DNA of 64,000 bases from positions 62,930,001-62,994,000 of the forward strand of contig CM034546.1 of assembly GCA_020055645.1 (NCBI GenBank), written 5' to 3'. Origin of the DNA: Tomocerus qinae. Its lineage: Eukaryota; Arthropoda; Collembola; Entomobryomorpha; Tomoceridae. Both the position numbers and the translations under genes were made by a program. Positions 1 through 11,964 of the stretch are shown here, in pieces (the stretch's first letter is position 1; each line of letters opens with the position of its first letter). The notes under the pieces were generated by a model. The model made no database searches, was not told the origin of the DNA, and saw only the letters and a program-made list of their open reading frames with translations.

Positions 1-207
1 ATTTGATATTTAAAAAACGTAGGTACATAAAATTTAGCAACTGATAGTTATAACTCTGTAAAATACAATTCAAACGGCAAGGAATACTACTGGTCATGGC
101 AGAAAACGTGCAGGATTAAATTATTCCTTTCCATTAGAAGTATTGTTATTTACTTAATATATAAAATTTAGTTACTACACTAAATCCGTTACTAAATTTT
201 TGCCTCT

Positions 208-1328
208 GTTTGTAACCTAACCTAATATAAGACAAACAGCCAAACATTTATTATCTGTATATTTTAATTCTTTGGTCAAAAAGAAAGCAAACAAAATGAT
301 GTGTGAATAGAAAGTTACTATATTGCTGAAAACTGAGGTATATGTTCTAGTTAGCAATGGCTCTGTAAGATTTGCAACGGCAATTTTAATAGGTGACGTT
401 GGACTTTTGCGATCCCTTTTCCTGCATACCAACCGTGGGTTTGAACACGGAAATGTTTAGCCTGGCCATGCAAAGGTGTCGCCGTTATTTAGATTCAATG
501 CAAATCAATAATCAATCAATACCTAACATATATCAAGGCTACATTTATTTGCTATCACTGACTACAATAAGTTTCTCCATCCGAAAATTGACTATAAAGT
601 TTTCTATTTTCTATATCACAAATAGTATAAACCAAGTATGTGTATTAAATTTCACAAAAAGCCATACAGTGGGATTAAAATCAGGGCATGTAAAACCCAA
701 ACCCCGGGTTTTTGGGTAGCAAACAGCAAAATCCCAGAGTTTTTGCTCAAAAACCCAAAAAACCAGGGTTTTTGGGTTGGGTTTTTCTCATCAAAAGCAA
801 AAACCCATTAGTTTTTCATGACCTGATTAAAATAAAGCGATATTATAATTTAAATACAGTTATTGTACGATTGTTATAGTTATTATAGCTATCTATAAAA
901 TGTAAATCCATCGCAAGGAATACCACTATGTATTATACACTACTCATAGCAAAAAACGTGCTGAACTAAATATCCATTTCCATTAGAAGCATTGATATTT
1001 GTATTTACATGTAGCTTCCATATTATGTTCGTCATTTCCCTGCAAACAGTTATAAGGTTAAGGCTGCCTCGGTAAGTAAAAAATGCCGAAACAAAAATGT
1101 AGTATGCAAATGCAATGAAATGTTTTGATGCATGGCATATTTTCTCTTTTTTGTGCATAGTGTATTGTTGGCGAAATTCTTCGACCAAAAATCATCACTA
1201 AAGTTCGTAATATTATGATATAATATTTTGATTTCATTTGAGTACATGAAAGGAATGTATATTATAATAATATGGTGTTGTTATTCTGCTAGTTAACTAT
1301 CACATAAGTACACGAGTACTTAAAAAGA
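208..1328. repeat. Segmental duplication, copy A
   Basis: This block is repeated in the same orientation at about 9788-11265. Shared landmarks in the same order are a CCTAACCTA stretch, an ACAAAATGATGTGTG stretch, TTGCTGAAAACTGAGG, a GGTTTGAACAC segment, AATCAATAATCAATCAATACC and CAAGGAATRCCACTATG. They end at a shared AAGTACAYGAGTACTTAAAA. No convincing gene lies in it; the short open frames have no recognisable product. Copy A alone carries a small inverted-repeat insertion at 680-827. Confidence 0.8.
680..827. mobile_element. 148-bp MITE with TIRs and TAAA target duplication
   Basis: The ends are imperfect inverted repeats of about 17 bp (ATCAGGGCATGTAAAAC and the complement of GTTTTTCATGACCTGAT), flanked by TAAA on both sides. 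The duplicated block at 10.74 kb reads GGGAATAAAATAAAG with a single TAAA, so it is the empty site. The interior has repeated AAACCC/GGGTTT runs and no coding capacity. The superfamily was not identified. Confidence 0.75.
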
Positions 1329-2094
1329 GTAAACGTAAATCCGAAGAAAACTAATAATATTATTTATAAATCAGAGTTCACCGTCTATGACAAAATTTAA
1401 AAATACCATGGTTACTGTGCCAAAACCATTTTAAAGCCACGCTTTGGGCAATCTGTCATACAAAAAACGTTAATGGACATTTTGATTTGAAAACAAGTTT
1501 AATGTAATGATTTCCTAAAGCAAAGCCTTTTATAGACTCTTTTTTTGACCTATAAATTTATAAGATTTGTACCCCTTTGTGGAAACGATTAGATTTAGGT
1601 TTGTGTTTGATAAGGAGCAAGAACAAGTTTAAAGACAGTAAAATAAATATTTTGTTTTCTGCTTTCCAGATCTGCACATTGTTATACGAAATGCGAAGCC
1701 TTCTTTATTGTGATGGCAAGAAACATCTACACTCACTTGATGAAAACTATAATTACATATTGTACAAACATCAAATCAAACAGCAGATATACTAAAGGTC
1801 AATACTAACGGCGATTTCCCAATAAATAAATAATAATATTTCAGAAAAACTTATTGATTATGACCCAAAACCAAGGATACGAGTCTAAAGGTTACTAAAT
1901 TAAGTATTATTATGTTTTGATACAAGTTACAGCTTAGCATAATATTTTAATAAATTTTGCTGCTCAAAATATTCTGAACGTGCATTTTAAGTCTGAACAC
2001 AACTCCAACTATTTAAGACGTGTATATGAAATAAATTTTTAACGGTAACGTAAATAAAATCTAATGTATTTTAACCATAATCTTGTTTTAGTTT
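1329..2094. other. AT-rich intergenic stretch, nothing recognised
   Basis: No open frame with a recognisable product, no clear repeat and no RNA gene was seen here. Short open frames are at chance level for this composition. Confidence 0.5.
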
Positions 2095-2099
2095 CTTTA

Positions 2100-2670
2100 T
2101 CATTTAGTTACTAATATGGTGACCCGTCCTATGGACGGGATTAATAACATGGTGCTTGAAATTTCAAAAAAATGAAAAGAAAGGAGATCAAGGGAAATGT
2201 CTAGAAACTTTGCCTAAAAATTTGGTCATGGGCCGATAAACGAAATTGAACCAAAATTTAACCAGGCTTAGATCATCCTTTTAAAAAGCATATGTGATTT
2301 TCTCAGAATTTTGCTATTTTTTGTTTCGGAGATATTGGGGTCGCAATGAACAGTGTTTTCCCATTTGAAATGCATTGCATGCATATTCAGATAAAGAAAT
2401 GGCCACCGGCCGATAAACCTAGAGCCTTGAAAATGATACCACACTTAAATTGGCTATTCTTGAACATTTGGTATTTTTTTTAGAATTTTGCTATTTTTTG
2501 TTTGTGATTTATAGAATTTCGAAAAAAAAAATTGATTTTGAAAAGCCTATGCTTATAATATAATGCAGGTATAGCAAGCTACTACACCACAAGTCTCGTA
2601 GTACGATATGACCGCACGTTATCGTTACTAAGGCATACTAGTAATGCGGCCCGTCCTACGGATGGGTTCG
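2100..2670. repeat. Unclassified dispersed repeat with repeated CCCGTCC hairpins
   Basis: A CCCGTCCTATGGACGGG hairpin near 2125 and a near copy, CCCGTCCTACGGATGGG, near 2650 sit about 530 bp apart in direct orientation. Between them TTTTGCTATTTTTTGTTT also occurs twice. This suggests a degenerate non-coding repeat or two overlapping copies. No protein is encoded. Confidence 0.4.
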
Positions 2671-3560
2671 TAACAGAGCTCGTTGTATATTACTGTAAGT
2701 CATAGATTTAGATAGATACGACATCTCCATTCATTTAATGTATTGCATTTTTATGATCTGCGAAGGACAGACTTCAGAGTGCATTGGTTAAAAAGCGGGA
2801 TAATTTAAAAGCTCAATTGATTTGTTTAACAACATTGAGATTGTGATTGAATTAGGCAAGCGGCATTTTTTGTATTTTGCCTCGGTTTAAACAAATTCCA
2901 AATGTAAACAAAGTTCAATCATGTGACCGTATGTCGTATCTAGATCTACAGTGTATTAGTTTCATAATCTAAGCTACAAGTATACTTATACTACAGAGAT
3001 GTGCGAAAGTAACTGGGCCATGGGAGATTATACATTGTCGGTAACCAATATAACTTGGGTTCGGAGTACCAGTGATCATAACAATGCTAACAATCCTTGG
3101 ATTGTATTTTACTGTATTTTTGGACACTGCTGTACATAAACCCAAACCCAATGGCTCAGTTACTTTTGCACATCTCTGCATACTACCATTGCTCGTTGAC
3201 CAACCGGTTAAAATGGCCACCCGGTGGGTCAAAACATTTGTTAGCCAGTGACTAAAAGGGTCAAATGGGGTTCTTTGAATTGAAAACACCATTCTTGTTT
3301 GGTGGGAAATTCAATAAATGACGATTGTTAGTTATTTTAGCTAATTTAGTCAACTGGGTGGCCAAAATCATTTTAGCAGGCTAAAATGGAACAGTGTTTA
3401 ACAATGTGGCTCATATATGGCGCGCTAACCTAATAAAACATTTCTTGCTACATGTATGTCACATTTTCATGGGTGTGGATATTGGAGATAATGACCTCAG
3501 TTTTGTTGTATGCATTTACTATAACACTTCAAAAAACATTGACCAGTTTTGAAAAATTGC
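2671..3560. other. Intergenic; imperfect inverted repeat at about 3208-3380
   Basis: Around 3210 the sequence GGTTAAAATGGCCACCCGG is mirrored near 3352-3378 by CTGGGTGGCCAAAATCATTTTAG. This is a possible old inverted-repeat element of about 170 bp. Nothing else was recognised. Confidence 0.35.
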
Positions 3561-4936
3561 GAATCGAAAATTCGAAATTAGTCGAAGAAATTCGAAATCA
3601 GTCGAATAAATTCGAAATTAGTCGAAGAAATTCGAAATTAGTCGAAGAAATTCGAAATTAGTCGAAGAAATTCGAAATTAGTCGAAGAAATTCGAAATTA
3701 GTCGAAGAAATTCGAAATTAGTCGAAGAAATTCGAAATTAGTCGAAGAAATTCGAAATTAGTCGAAGAAATTCGAAATTAGTCGAAGAAATTCGAAATAA
3801 GTCGAAGAAATACAAAATTAGTCGAAGAAATTCGAAATTAGTCGAAGAAATTCGAAATTAGTCGAAGAAATTCGAAATTAGTCGAAGAAATTCGAAATTA
3901 GTCGAAGAAATTCGAAATTAGTCGAAGAAATTCGAAATTAGTCGAAGAAATTCGAAATTAGTCGAAGAAATTCGAAATTAGTCGAAGAAATTCGAAATTA
4001 GTCGAAGAAATTCGAAATTAGTCGAAGAAATTCGAAATAAGTCGAAGAAATACAAAATTAGTCGAAGAAATACGAAATTAGTCGAAGAAATTCGAAATTA
4101 GTCGAAGAAATTCGAAATTAGTCGAAGAAATTCGAAATTAGTCGAAGAAATTCGAAATTAGTCGAAGAAATTCGAAATTAGTCGAAGAAATTCGAAATTA
4201 GTCGAAGAAATTCGAAATTAGTCGAAGAAATTCGAAATAAGTCGAAGAAATGCAAAATTAGTCGAAGAAATACAAAATTAGTCGAAGAAATACAAAATTA
4301 GTCGAAGAAATACGAAATTAGTCGAAGAAATTCGAAATTAGTCGAAGAAATTCGAAATTAGTCGAAGAAATACGAAATTAGTCGAAGAAATTCGAAATTA
4401 GTCGAAGAAATTGGAAATTAGTCGAAGAAATTCGAAATTAGTCGAAGAAATACGAAATTAGTCGAAGAAATTCGAAATTAGTCGAAGAAATACGAAATTA
4501 GTCGAAGAAATTCGAAATTAGTCGAAGAAATACAAAATTAGTCGAAGAAATACGAAATTAGTCGAAGAAATTCGAAATTAGTCGAAGAAATACGAAATTA
4601 GTCGAAGAAATTCGAAATTAGTCGAAGAAATACGAAATTAGTCGAAGAAATTCGAAATTAGTCGAAGAAATACGAAATTAGTCGAAGAAATTCGAAATTA
4701 GTCGAAGAAATACAAAATTAGTCGAAGAAATACGAAATTAGTCGAAGAAATTCGAAATTAGTCGAAGAAATACGAAATTAGTCGAAGAAATTCGAAATTA
4801 GTCGAAGAAATTCGAAATTAGTCGAAGAAATTGGAAATTAGTCGAAGAAATTCGAAATTAGTCGAAGAGATTCGAAATTAGTCGAAGAGATTCGAAATTA
4901 GTCGAAGAGATTCGAAATTAGTCGAAGAGATTCGAA
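3561..4936. repeat. Satellite array of 20-bp units (about 68 copies)
   Basis: Head-to-tail copies of TTCGAAATTAGTCGAAGAAA run without interruption for about 1.38 kb. Variants are confined to one position block: TTCG, TACG, TACA or TGCA after GAAA, and AATAAG in place of AATTAG. The last four copies share GAAGAGA instead of GAAGAAA. Variant order repeats at larger spacing, indicating local higher-order copying. The unit contains TAG and is not a multiple of three, so it is not coding. Confidence 0.97.
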
Positions 4937-5129
4937 ACCAATCAGAAATACTTTAAATATTGGAAAAGGGGGAATTGCCAGACTTTTTTAAATTCGAAAT
5001 TAGCTAAAAAATAAAGTTCTGCTCTTAAGTCAGGCAAATTAAATTGTTACATACATGTCCTATCTTTCGGCAAAAGCGCGTCAGCTCGACTATTCTTGCC
5101 CCATGCAGACTATAATTTTTCGTCGCTAA

Positions 5130-5218
5130 TAATCTCTTTTTGATGGTAACTGGCCCCTTAACTTTTCACGATAACTGGCTTCTTAACTTTTGACGATAAC
5201 TGGCCCCTTAACTGTAGC
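5130..5218. repeat. Three tandem copies of a ~29-bp unit
   Basis: GATGGTAACTGGCCCCTTAAC, a variant with GGCTTCTTAAC and a third GGCCCCTTAAC copy follow each other at about 29 bp. Non-coding minisatellite. Confidence 0.7.
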
Positions 5219-5494
5219 TTTCCGAAATCCTGAAATTGTGAGTTGCTACGGGTAAAATTATTAAAAATGACGTCATTTATGCAGGCCATATTGCAAATCA
5301 TTGAAATTGGTCTGATTTAGCCGAAGTTACTATTCTTACACGATAAGATTCTTTTTTTAAATTTGAAAACTAATTTAAAACAAACTTCAAAAATTTATTA
5401 TTTACAAAATGTTTTAAATTTTATTTTTAGTTGTAAATAACAAACCCTTCAACTTAACTCCATACCTGTGCGTTTACTAAGTTTAGAAATTTGG

Positions 5495-5752
5495 ATTGAA
5501 GTCTCCCACCCATGCTACACTTTTTAGGAATATGAGTTGGAAATCTCCTACTTATGCTACACCTTTTAGGAAGATAAGTTGGAAGTCTCCTACCCATGCT
5601 ACATCAGTTAGGAATATGAGTTGGAAGTCTCCCACCCATGCTACACTTTAGGAATGAGTTGGAAATCTCCCACTTATGCTACACCTTTAGTGAATTGTAG
5701 TTGGAAGTGGCCCAATTATGCTATACTTTTTAGAAATAAGTTGGTCAAGCCA
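5495..5752. repeat. Degenerate ~50-bp minisatellite, 5-6 copies
   Basis: The motif GTTGGAAGTCTCCCACCCAT followed by GCTACAC and TTTTAGGAATATGA recurs five to six times with substitutions and small length changes. It is non-coding. Confidence 0.85.
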
Positions 5753-7604
5753 AGAATATAATATTATTTATCTTCGTTTGTGTGTCGAGAGCCTGGATTT
5801 GTTTGTAACATTCCAACGCCACTGAGCCAAATTCAGGCTCTCAAATAATAGCACACCGACTTACATGAACACACGATCCAAACTTATAAGATAGGATGAT
5901 TACTTCCCATGCAACACTTACCCAACGTATTTTATTAGTTAATCGTTTAAACTATGAATCTTAGACATTAAATTCAAAAGATGAATCTAACGAAGTTACT
6001 GTATAATATTTATAAGTTTATAATAAAGTCCAGGTTAGTAAGAGTAATTCCCTTGATAGAGGGTTTTGAATACCAATATTAATACTAGGATTTCAGTATA
6101 GTATATAATTTATAACACTAATACAATACGGCATATTATTATGTTTACAAATTCGGTTAAGAAATGTAGTTTCCGATGCATAATTTATAAACTGAAGATA
6201 GTTATGTGTAAACAAACTCTAACTCTAACTGGAATAAAATATTTGTTTTACTCTACTAAACGGCCCAACAGAATCATTTCAAGCCACTAGTTAGTAGTCC
6301 TCATTTCAAATTCGATTTTTTACTATTTAATACTAATATGGGTAAGGAAACCTGAATATAGAATTATAATGGGTTTAAAAATTTTTGATTTGGAAGTGCC
6401 TGTTAAAAAATTGAGAAAGCTGTTGATTTTTTTCCATTTCATAAAAGTATATTACAATACAACAGTCTGCACGAATCCGAAAGGTAATAATTTAGTTTTA
6501 GTTTGAGGATTGCCTTAAGTCTAAACAACATCGTTGGTATGGCAACACTTAAGTTGACATGGTTCTGAGTTAGGAAGTATGTATCTAAATAATTCCGTGT
6601 TTGCTGCTTCTGTAATGCAGTTTAGTATCGTGCCTGTATTAAAGTAGCCTTTCTTATAGAAAATAAACGTATACAAAATTAAATTGCTGAAAGTTATAGC
6701 TTAATAAAATACTAATCCAAAAGCACGGAATACTATTGGGCAGAGTGATAAATGTTTAAATTACTCGTCCTTTCCATTAGAAGTATTGGCATTTCCTTAT
6801 ATGTAATTTACGTAAGTTGTTTTTCTCCTTAAACAGTTAATTTTCCTATACCTTGATTTACTGAGAAAGCAATACTGCGTCATATATTATGGTGATAAGT
6901 GTATAGACTAAATAAATTGGTTAGCTAGACTAGACGGTCTCTGTCTCTTGCTATACTAACAGTTTACCTGCATTGCTTTAGTTTATAGCCATACGTAAGT
7001 GGAATTGAAATGATTGTAAGTGATAATATGGGATAGGTATTTATGTTTTCTATTGCTTCCAGAATTTACTTGGATTTAATGCAAAGCAAAACATTGTTTT
7101 ATACCTATATGCAAGGTAAGCTTATATAGTTATATGAAATAAACAACTATCCGTATGGAAAATATATAATTGTGGATTCTAAAAATAATAGCTCTATAAC
7201 ATAACAAAAGGAACGCTGGTGCAAAAGCTTTGCCGAATAAATTCTTTTCTCTTTTCCATTGGAAGTATGTATACTTATTGTACTTACTTACACCTTACGT
7301 AAATTGTTATTTCGCTTTAAACAATTTTACTGTGTCTTGTATTTATTGAGTAGCCAATGAATAATAAAACACATATGTGAGCCAACAACATTCGATGTCT
7401 TCTACATTTAAACACTTTAAGTAGAACTGCAGAAAAAATCACATCACTTCTACTTTATGAACCGTGTCAGTAAGACCGAAATTATAATAAAATAAAAATA
7501 TAATTCTCTGTCCTTATTGTCGTTTTAAATTGATAAATTAGATTGACGGGCAAAGGAAACTACTTTTGGCGGATTATAGAGATCCGTTCTATTATGTAGC
7601 TATA
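5753..7604. promoter_or_regulatory. Upstream region of the chemoreceptor gene with two copies of a recurrent TTTCCATTRGAAG block
   Basis: No gene was recognised. Two versions of a recurrent block occur here, centred on 6768-6789 and 7250-7269. Core TTTCCATTAGAAGTATT is preceded 50-60 bp earlier by a GGAATACTA-type sequence. Other copies lie at 125-144, 975-994 and 10908-10926, inside or beside the duplicated blocks. The 7250 copy lies about 350 bp before the chemoreceptor start codon, so the block may be its ancestral 5' flank. A regulatory role is inference. Confidence 0.4.
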
Positions 7605-8970
7605 ATGGCTTCCAAAAAAGAACAAAAGAAAAGGATATGGTCAATACCAGAGGAGGCTTTTGACCAATTTGGGGGTATCTTTAGGGTAGGATATTTGTTA
7701 GGAATATCTCCTTATTATTGGATCAAAAGAGACCATGCTCTCAAGAAAGGAAACAAAAAGATCAGAATTATCACAACTGCAGTTCTTTTTATACACGCTC
7801 TAGTACTTTTTCTATCTTCCATATATTTCACAGTTCAGATGATAAGATATTCAACGAATGAAAACGAAAAATTGTCGTATATTTTCGGCATGATTATGGG
7901 CGGAGCTTGCTTCGGCTTTTTCGTGCTGGACCTTTTGTGGATTGAATATTCATGCGACATGGCTGCAATGGTAACCGATGGGCTGCATATCCTTGCTGAA
8001 TTTGAAGGTATGTAATTTATAATTAGTCTTTGGAGCAGTTAATTAAATTGGACTGTTTTTTGTCTAGGCAACTTTATACACAAAAAGGAAACAAAGCAGA
8101 AACAATTACTGGTTAAAATACTGAAAATAATGAAAGTATGTCCTTTCGTATTTCCCTGGATTGTTGTAATATTCTACCTCAGTTTGTACAGAAAACCAGT
8201 ATTTCTTTATGTGGAACTACCTGCCGAATATCAGCATTTCTCGTTCGTGATTTTCGTTGCCATGTTACTGTTTTGCATGAGCGCAACATCTGTCTGCATT
8301 ATTGTCTTCTTAATGGAAGTGCTGTTGGTTACATGTTTAATAATAGGCGGTTTGGCACAGGAGGTGAAGTAAGTTTTATGATTTCATCAAACACGTTTAT
8401 TTGTATATCATGCGAGTCCGGGGATATTTCTAACTTATTTGACATTCATTACAGAAATTTAATGATAATAGTAGTTTCATATTAGTGTAATATTTAAACA
8501 GGTTGGGAGAACAAAACTACAGATCAGATGACGTCGTTCGCCAGGCACCACATATAATAACAAAATATTGTAACATTTGCAGATATTACATACAATATCT
8601 TCAAGAGATGATCTGTTTCATACTCACACCCATTCAGTCGATGGTCACAAGAATGATAATAGTTAATATATTCATAGTTGTAATGTACACAAATGTTTTG
8701 CACCCTATGATTCTATTTGGGCTCTGTTGTATTTCCTCTTCCGTTTTTATTATCTAGTTTTCAGTTTTAGCTACCTTGCACAAAATTGCACAGATGTACA
8801 ACGACATTTTAAAAAGCCACTCAAAGATGTATACGTCACAAAGCACATACAATGTTAAATACATGAAAAGGTTCCTGCGTTCACAAAAGGAGATGCACTT
8901 CAGAATAGGGTTAGAAGACCCAATAGTGAACAGTGGTTCAAAGCGGTCCTCGTTTTGCAATGAGTATTAG
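7605..8970 (+). pseudogene. Seven-transmembrane chemoreceptor-like gene (gustatory/odorant receptor type), in-frame TAG
   Basis: Three exons fit together by GT-AG sites and phase: 7605-8007, 8068-8368 and 8502-8970. The frame encodes about 389 residues, typical for arthropod gustatory/odorant receptors. Hydrophobic segments lie in exon 1 (after the KIRIITTAVLF start, and around the GMIMGG stretch), exon 2 (PFVFPWIVVIFY and the long VIFVAMLLF to LIIGG stretch) and exon 3 (MIIVNIFIVVMYTNVLHPMI onward). After the stretch ending SSVFII the frame meets TAG at 8755-8757, then continues in the same frame into a cytosolic loop-like part containing KYMKRFLRSQKEMHFRIG, the sort of segment that precedes the last helix in these receptors. 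No final helix follows before the next stop. The start is the first good ATG; the frame is open further upstream, so an earlier 5' exon is possible. It is a recent pseudogene, a readthrough gene, or an assembly error. AATAAA lies at 9125-9130. Confidence 0.65.
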
Positions 8971-9787
8971 CAGGGGGATAGTCAAATTGCTGATGTCTAC
9001 AGGGAATGTTGGAGACGTAGTTGATGCAAACTAATTGCCTAGTTTATATTTCGGGTTTCACGACGTTATTATGGAAAGATAAAACCGTGATTGCATTTAT
9101 ATGTAAAACAAAGTCGAAAATGAAAATAAAATTCTTCATTTGTAATTATTGAAATAATATTTCTATAATTCGGAAAATGAACACCTTTATTTTAACGTAC
9201 TATTAATTTGAAAAGTGAAAATGATATCTTTGAACTTTGTCTTGTGAAACCTGTGCTATAAGCTAGGCATATGCGTTTGTAACTCAGGCATACCAAATTT
9301 TCCGAAATTCAGCAGTCAGTTGGCCCCGAAAATTGCATATTGCTTCGCCCCCAAAGTTAGCTGAGTTTAAAGATTGTCAAAAATCGAAAACGTTGCAAAT
9401 TCGAAATGGCTGAGTAATAATATGAAAAAATAATAGTAAATAGATAATCATGTTTTGCTCAGGCATATGCCCGTCTTTGCAAAAGAAGTTTAAGAAACTC
9501 TTTCATAATTTTTTTACTGACTGGCATTATCGTTGCTTTTTAGCTATCCTTCTTATCTGCACTCCTTCTGTCTCTCTATTTTCTTTTCCATTAATATTTT
9601 GTGTTGGATACAATTACCTTGCTTAGGTGGCGTAGTTGAAACTAGCTATTAGGTGGTGGATTTGGTTTGGTCAGCGCAGGTAAAAGGGCTCCGCTCAAGG
9701 TAGTATAGTCTCACCACTCCACTGCTATAATTTACCGGTTGCAGGAATTTCGGCCCGGTTGCTACGCAACACTGAATTCACTATTTT
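8971..9787. other. Intergenic, 3' flank of the chemoreceptor
   Basis: It holds a likely poly(A) signal at 9125-9130 and otherwise AT-rich sequence with fragments resembling dispersed repeats. No gene was recognised. Confidence 0.5.
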
Positions 9788-11265
9788 TTGTGACCTAACC
9801 TATTAAAATGCAAACAGCCTTTTTATTTGTTCAAAAAAGAAGCACACAAAATGATGTGTGGATAGAAAGTTTACTATATTGCTGAAAACTGAGGTTATTA
9901 TTTTCTGCTGTTACATGCAGCCGCTCTGTAGTAAGCTTTGCAACTTGCAACCGGTAATTTTAATAGGCGACGTTGGACTTTTGCGACCCCTTTTGCTGCA
10001 AACCAACCGTAGGTTTGAACACAGGATTGTTTAGCCTGGCCGTGCAAAGGTGCTGCAGACGAATACTCTTTACAAGTGCAGTGATAAACGGACTTACCGA
10101 TAAACGTATTATGGGCCACTGCACTGAGTTCGTCGAAGTAAGACTCGACTGGGATGATTTAACCTTAACCCATTAAAATTTACATTACAGACTACATAAA
10201 AATGAAGTTCATCAATGGTTGAGTTTCTTATTATAAGTCTCTGGTGGATGGGCGACCTAAGGAATAATTCATCGTTATTGTGCTCGATAGATGTCCCACC
10301 ACTGCATTTGACTGTACATGCACGTTACCTTCAGTGCAGTGGTGGGGCATCTATCGAGCGCAATAACGATGATTATTCCTTAGTGAGGTCGCGCATCCAC
10401 CAGAGACTTATAATAAGAAACTCAACCATTCTCAATTAGTTTCTAGTTTTAAAATTTTGTAAAAACTAACATTAGTATATGGTAAGACATGTTTTTGAGT
10501 AGCAAGAGTTGGTTGAAAAATAATTACATGCCTTGTGCTTCTGTAAAGCAGTTTAGAGTTAAAGCAGCTTTTATTTATTTGAATCACTGCAAATCAATAA
10601 TCAATCAATACCTAACATGTATCAAGGTAAGGTTACATTTGCTATCACTTACTTAAGTTTCTCCATCCGAAAATGGACTATGAAGTTTTCTATATTACAG
10701 TTAGTATATCATGTGTATTAAATGCCACAAGAAGCCATACAGCGGGAATAAAATAAAGCAATATTATACTTTAGTTACAGTTACGTATAGTTATAGTTAT
10801 TATAGCTATCTAGTTATAGTTATTATAATCCAACTGCAAGGAATGCCACTATGTAATATTAACTACTAATAGTCATAGCAAAAAACGTGCTGAATTAAAT
10901 TATAAATCCATTTCCATTGGTATTTGTGTTTACTTTTAGCTTCCATATTTATGTTTGTCATTTCCCTGCAAACAGTTAAGGTTAATGCTGCCTGGGTTAG
11001 TAAAAAATGCTGAAACAAAAATGTAGTATGTAAATGCAATAAGATGTTTTAATACATGTTATATTTCTCTTTTTTGTGTATAGAAATATTTGGTATTATA
11101 AGTGAAATTCTTCGAAAATCAATCATCACTAAAATTCGTAATATTATATTATTATTATATTGATTTAATTTTCCGTACATGAAAGGAATGTATATTATAA
11201 CATGGCGCTATTCTGCTAGTTAACTATCACAAAGTACATGAGTACTTAAAAAGAGAAGGTCCCTT
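9788..11265. repeat. Segmental duplication, copy B, interrupted by an insertion
   Basis: This is the partner of 208-1328. Homology is broken at about 10060-10540 by sequence absent from copy A, which includes the hairpin at 10214-10430. It also provides the empty site for the MITE at 680-827. No gene was recognised. Confidence 0.8.
10214..10430. repeat. Near-perfect hairpin, ~95-bp arms
   Basis: The left arm 10214-10306 begins AATGGTTGAGTTTCTTATTA and ends CCACCACTGCA. The right arm 10335-10430 is its reverse complement with a few mismatches and a 4-base insertion. The loop is 28 bases. Transcription would give a long stem-loop, so it could be a foldback MITE or a small-RNA source. An open frame across it is an accident of the repeat. 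No clear target duplication was found. Confidence 0.9.
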
Positions 11266-11964
11266 TGGCGAGAGTATTTACATGTGAGTTGGTGATATGG
11301 ACTGAATATGAGGAGTAAAATCATAATATAATCTATTCATATCTGAAAGTTTTGTAATTAATGCACATGTAGCTCTGGATGTTTCTTTACCTGGATCAGA
11401 TTATATCTCGTATTGTATCTCAATCTTATCTTGACTACCTAGCTTATGTGTAACCTTGGCAGTTGAAAGCTGGAAATGTACGTCATGAAAAATCATTCCT
11501 ATAACCTTTAGCCCAATATCCTCACATTCACATAAGATAAAAAATGTATGATGCCCGTTTTTATCTAAAATGAGTAAAGAATAGCTAAAACTCTAATATA
11601 TAAGTAAGAGCGACTGTTTTTGGTATTTTGGGTTATCATTTATTTCTAGGAATGTCTATTTTGTCTTCCTAATGTTTAGAGACTGCCTTTTTAGCTATAC
11701 TAGAGCCTCCTAAATACATGCATGTTTATTGTGGTGTATTGACCGATTACAACTCACAAGGTAAACCAATCGGAAATGCTTGTCGTTTTTAAATATAGAT
11801 AAATAAGTGATTGGTGTGGAACTGGCATTCACCAACTTGCAGTCGTCTTTTCAAGTTGTCAGAGCTCTCAATATATTTAAGAAATTAATTTTAACCAATA
11901 GGAATTTCAGTGTTATTAGAATTTTTAACAAGAAACACTTAAGATATTAAATAACTACCCATTC
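11266..11964. other. Upstream region of the three-module gene
   Basis: AT-rich, with no other gene recognised. It should hold the promoter of the plus-strand gene starting at 11965. AT-rich TATA-like sequences occur near 11790-11810, but none is decisive. Confidence 0.4.

Noticed and set aside
3452-3661. Plus-strand frame running into the satellite
   Set aside because: It only reads part of the array and ends at the TAG contained in the repeat unit; no homology seen.
3549-4936. CRISPR array
   Set aside because: The repeats are contiguous without unique spacers and the context is a eukaryotic genome.
10215-10439. 74-codon frame across the hairpin
   Set aside because: It is the result of reading a palindrome; the two halves are reverse complements.
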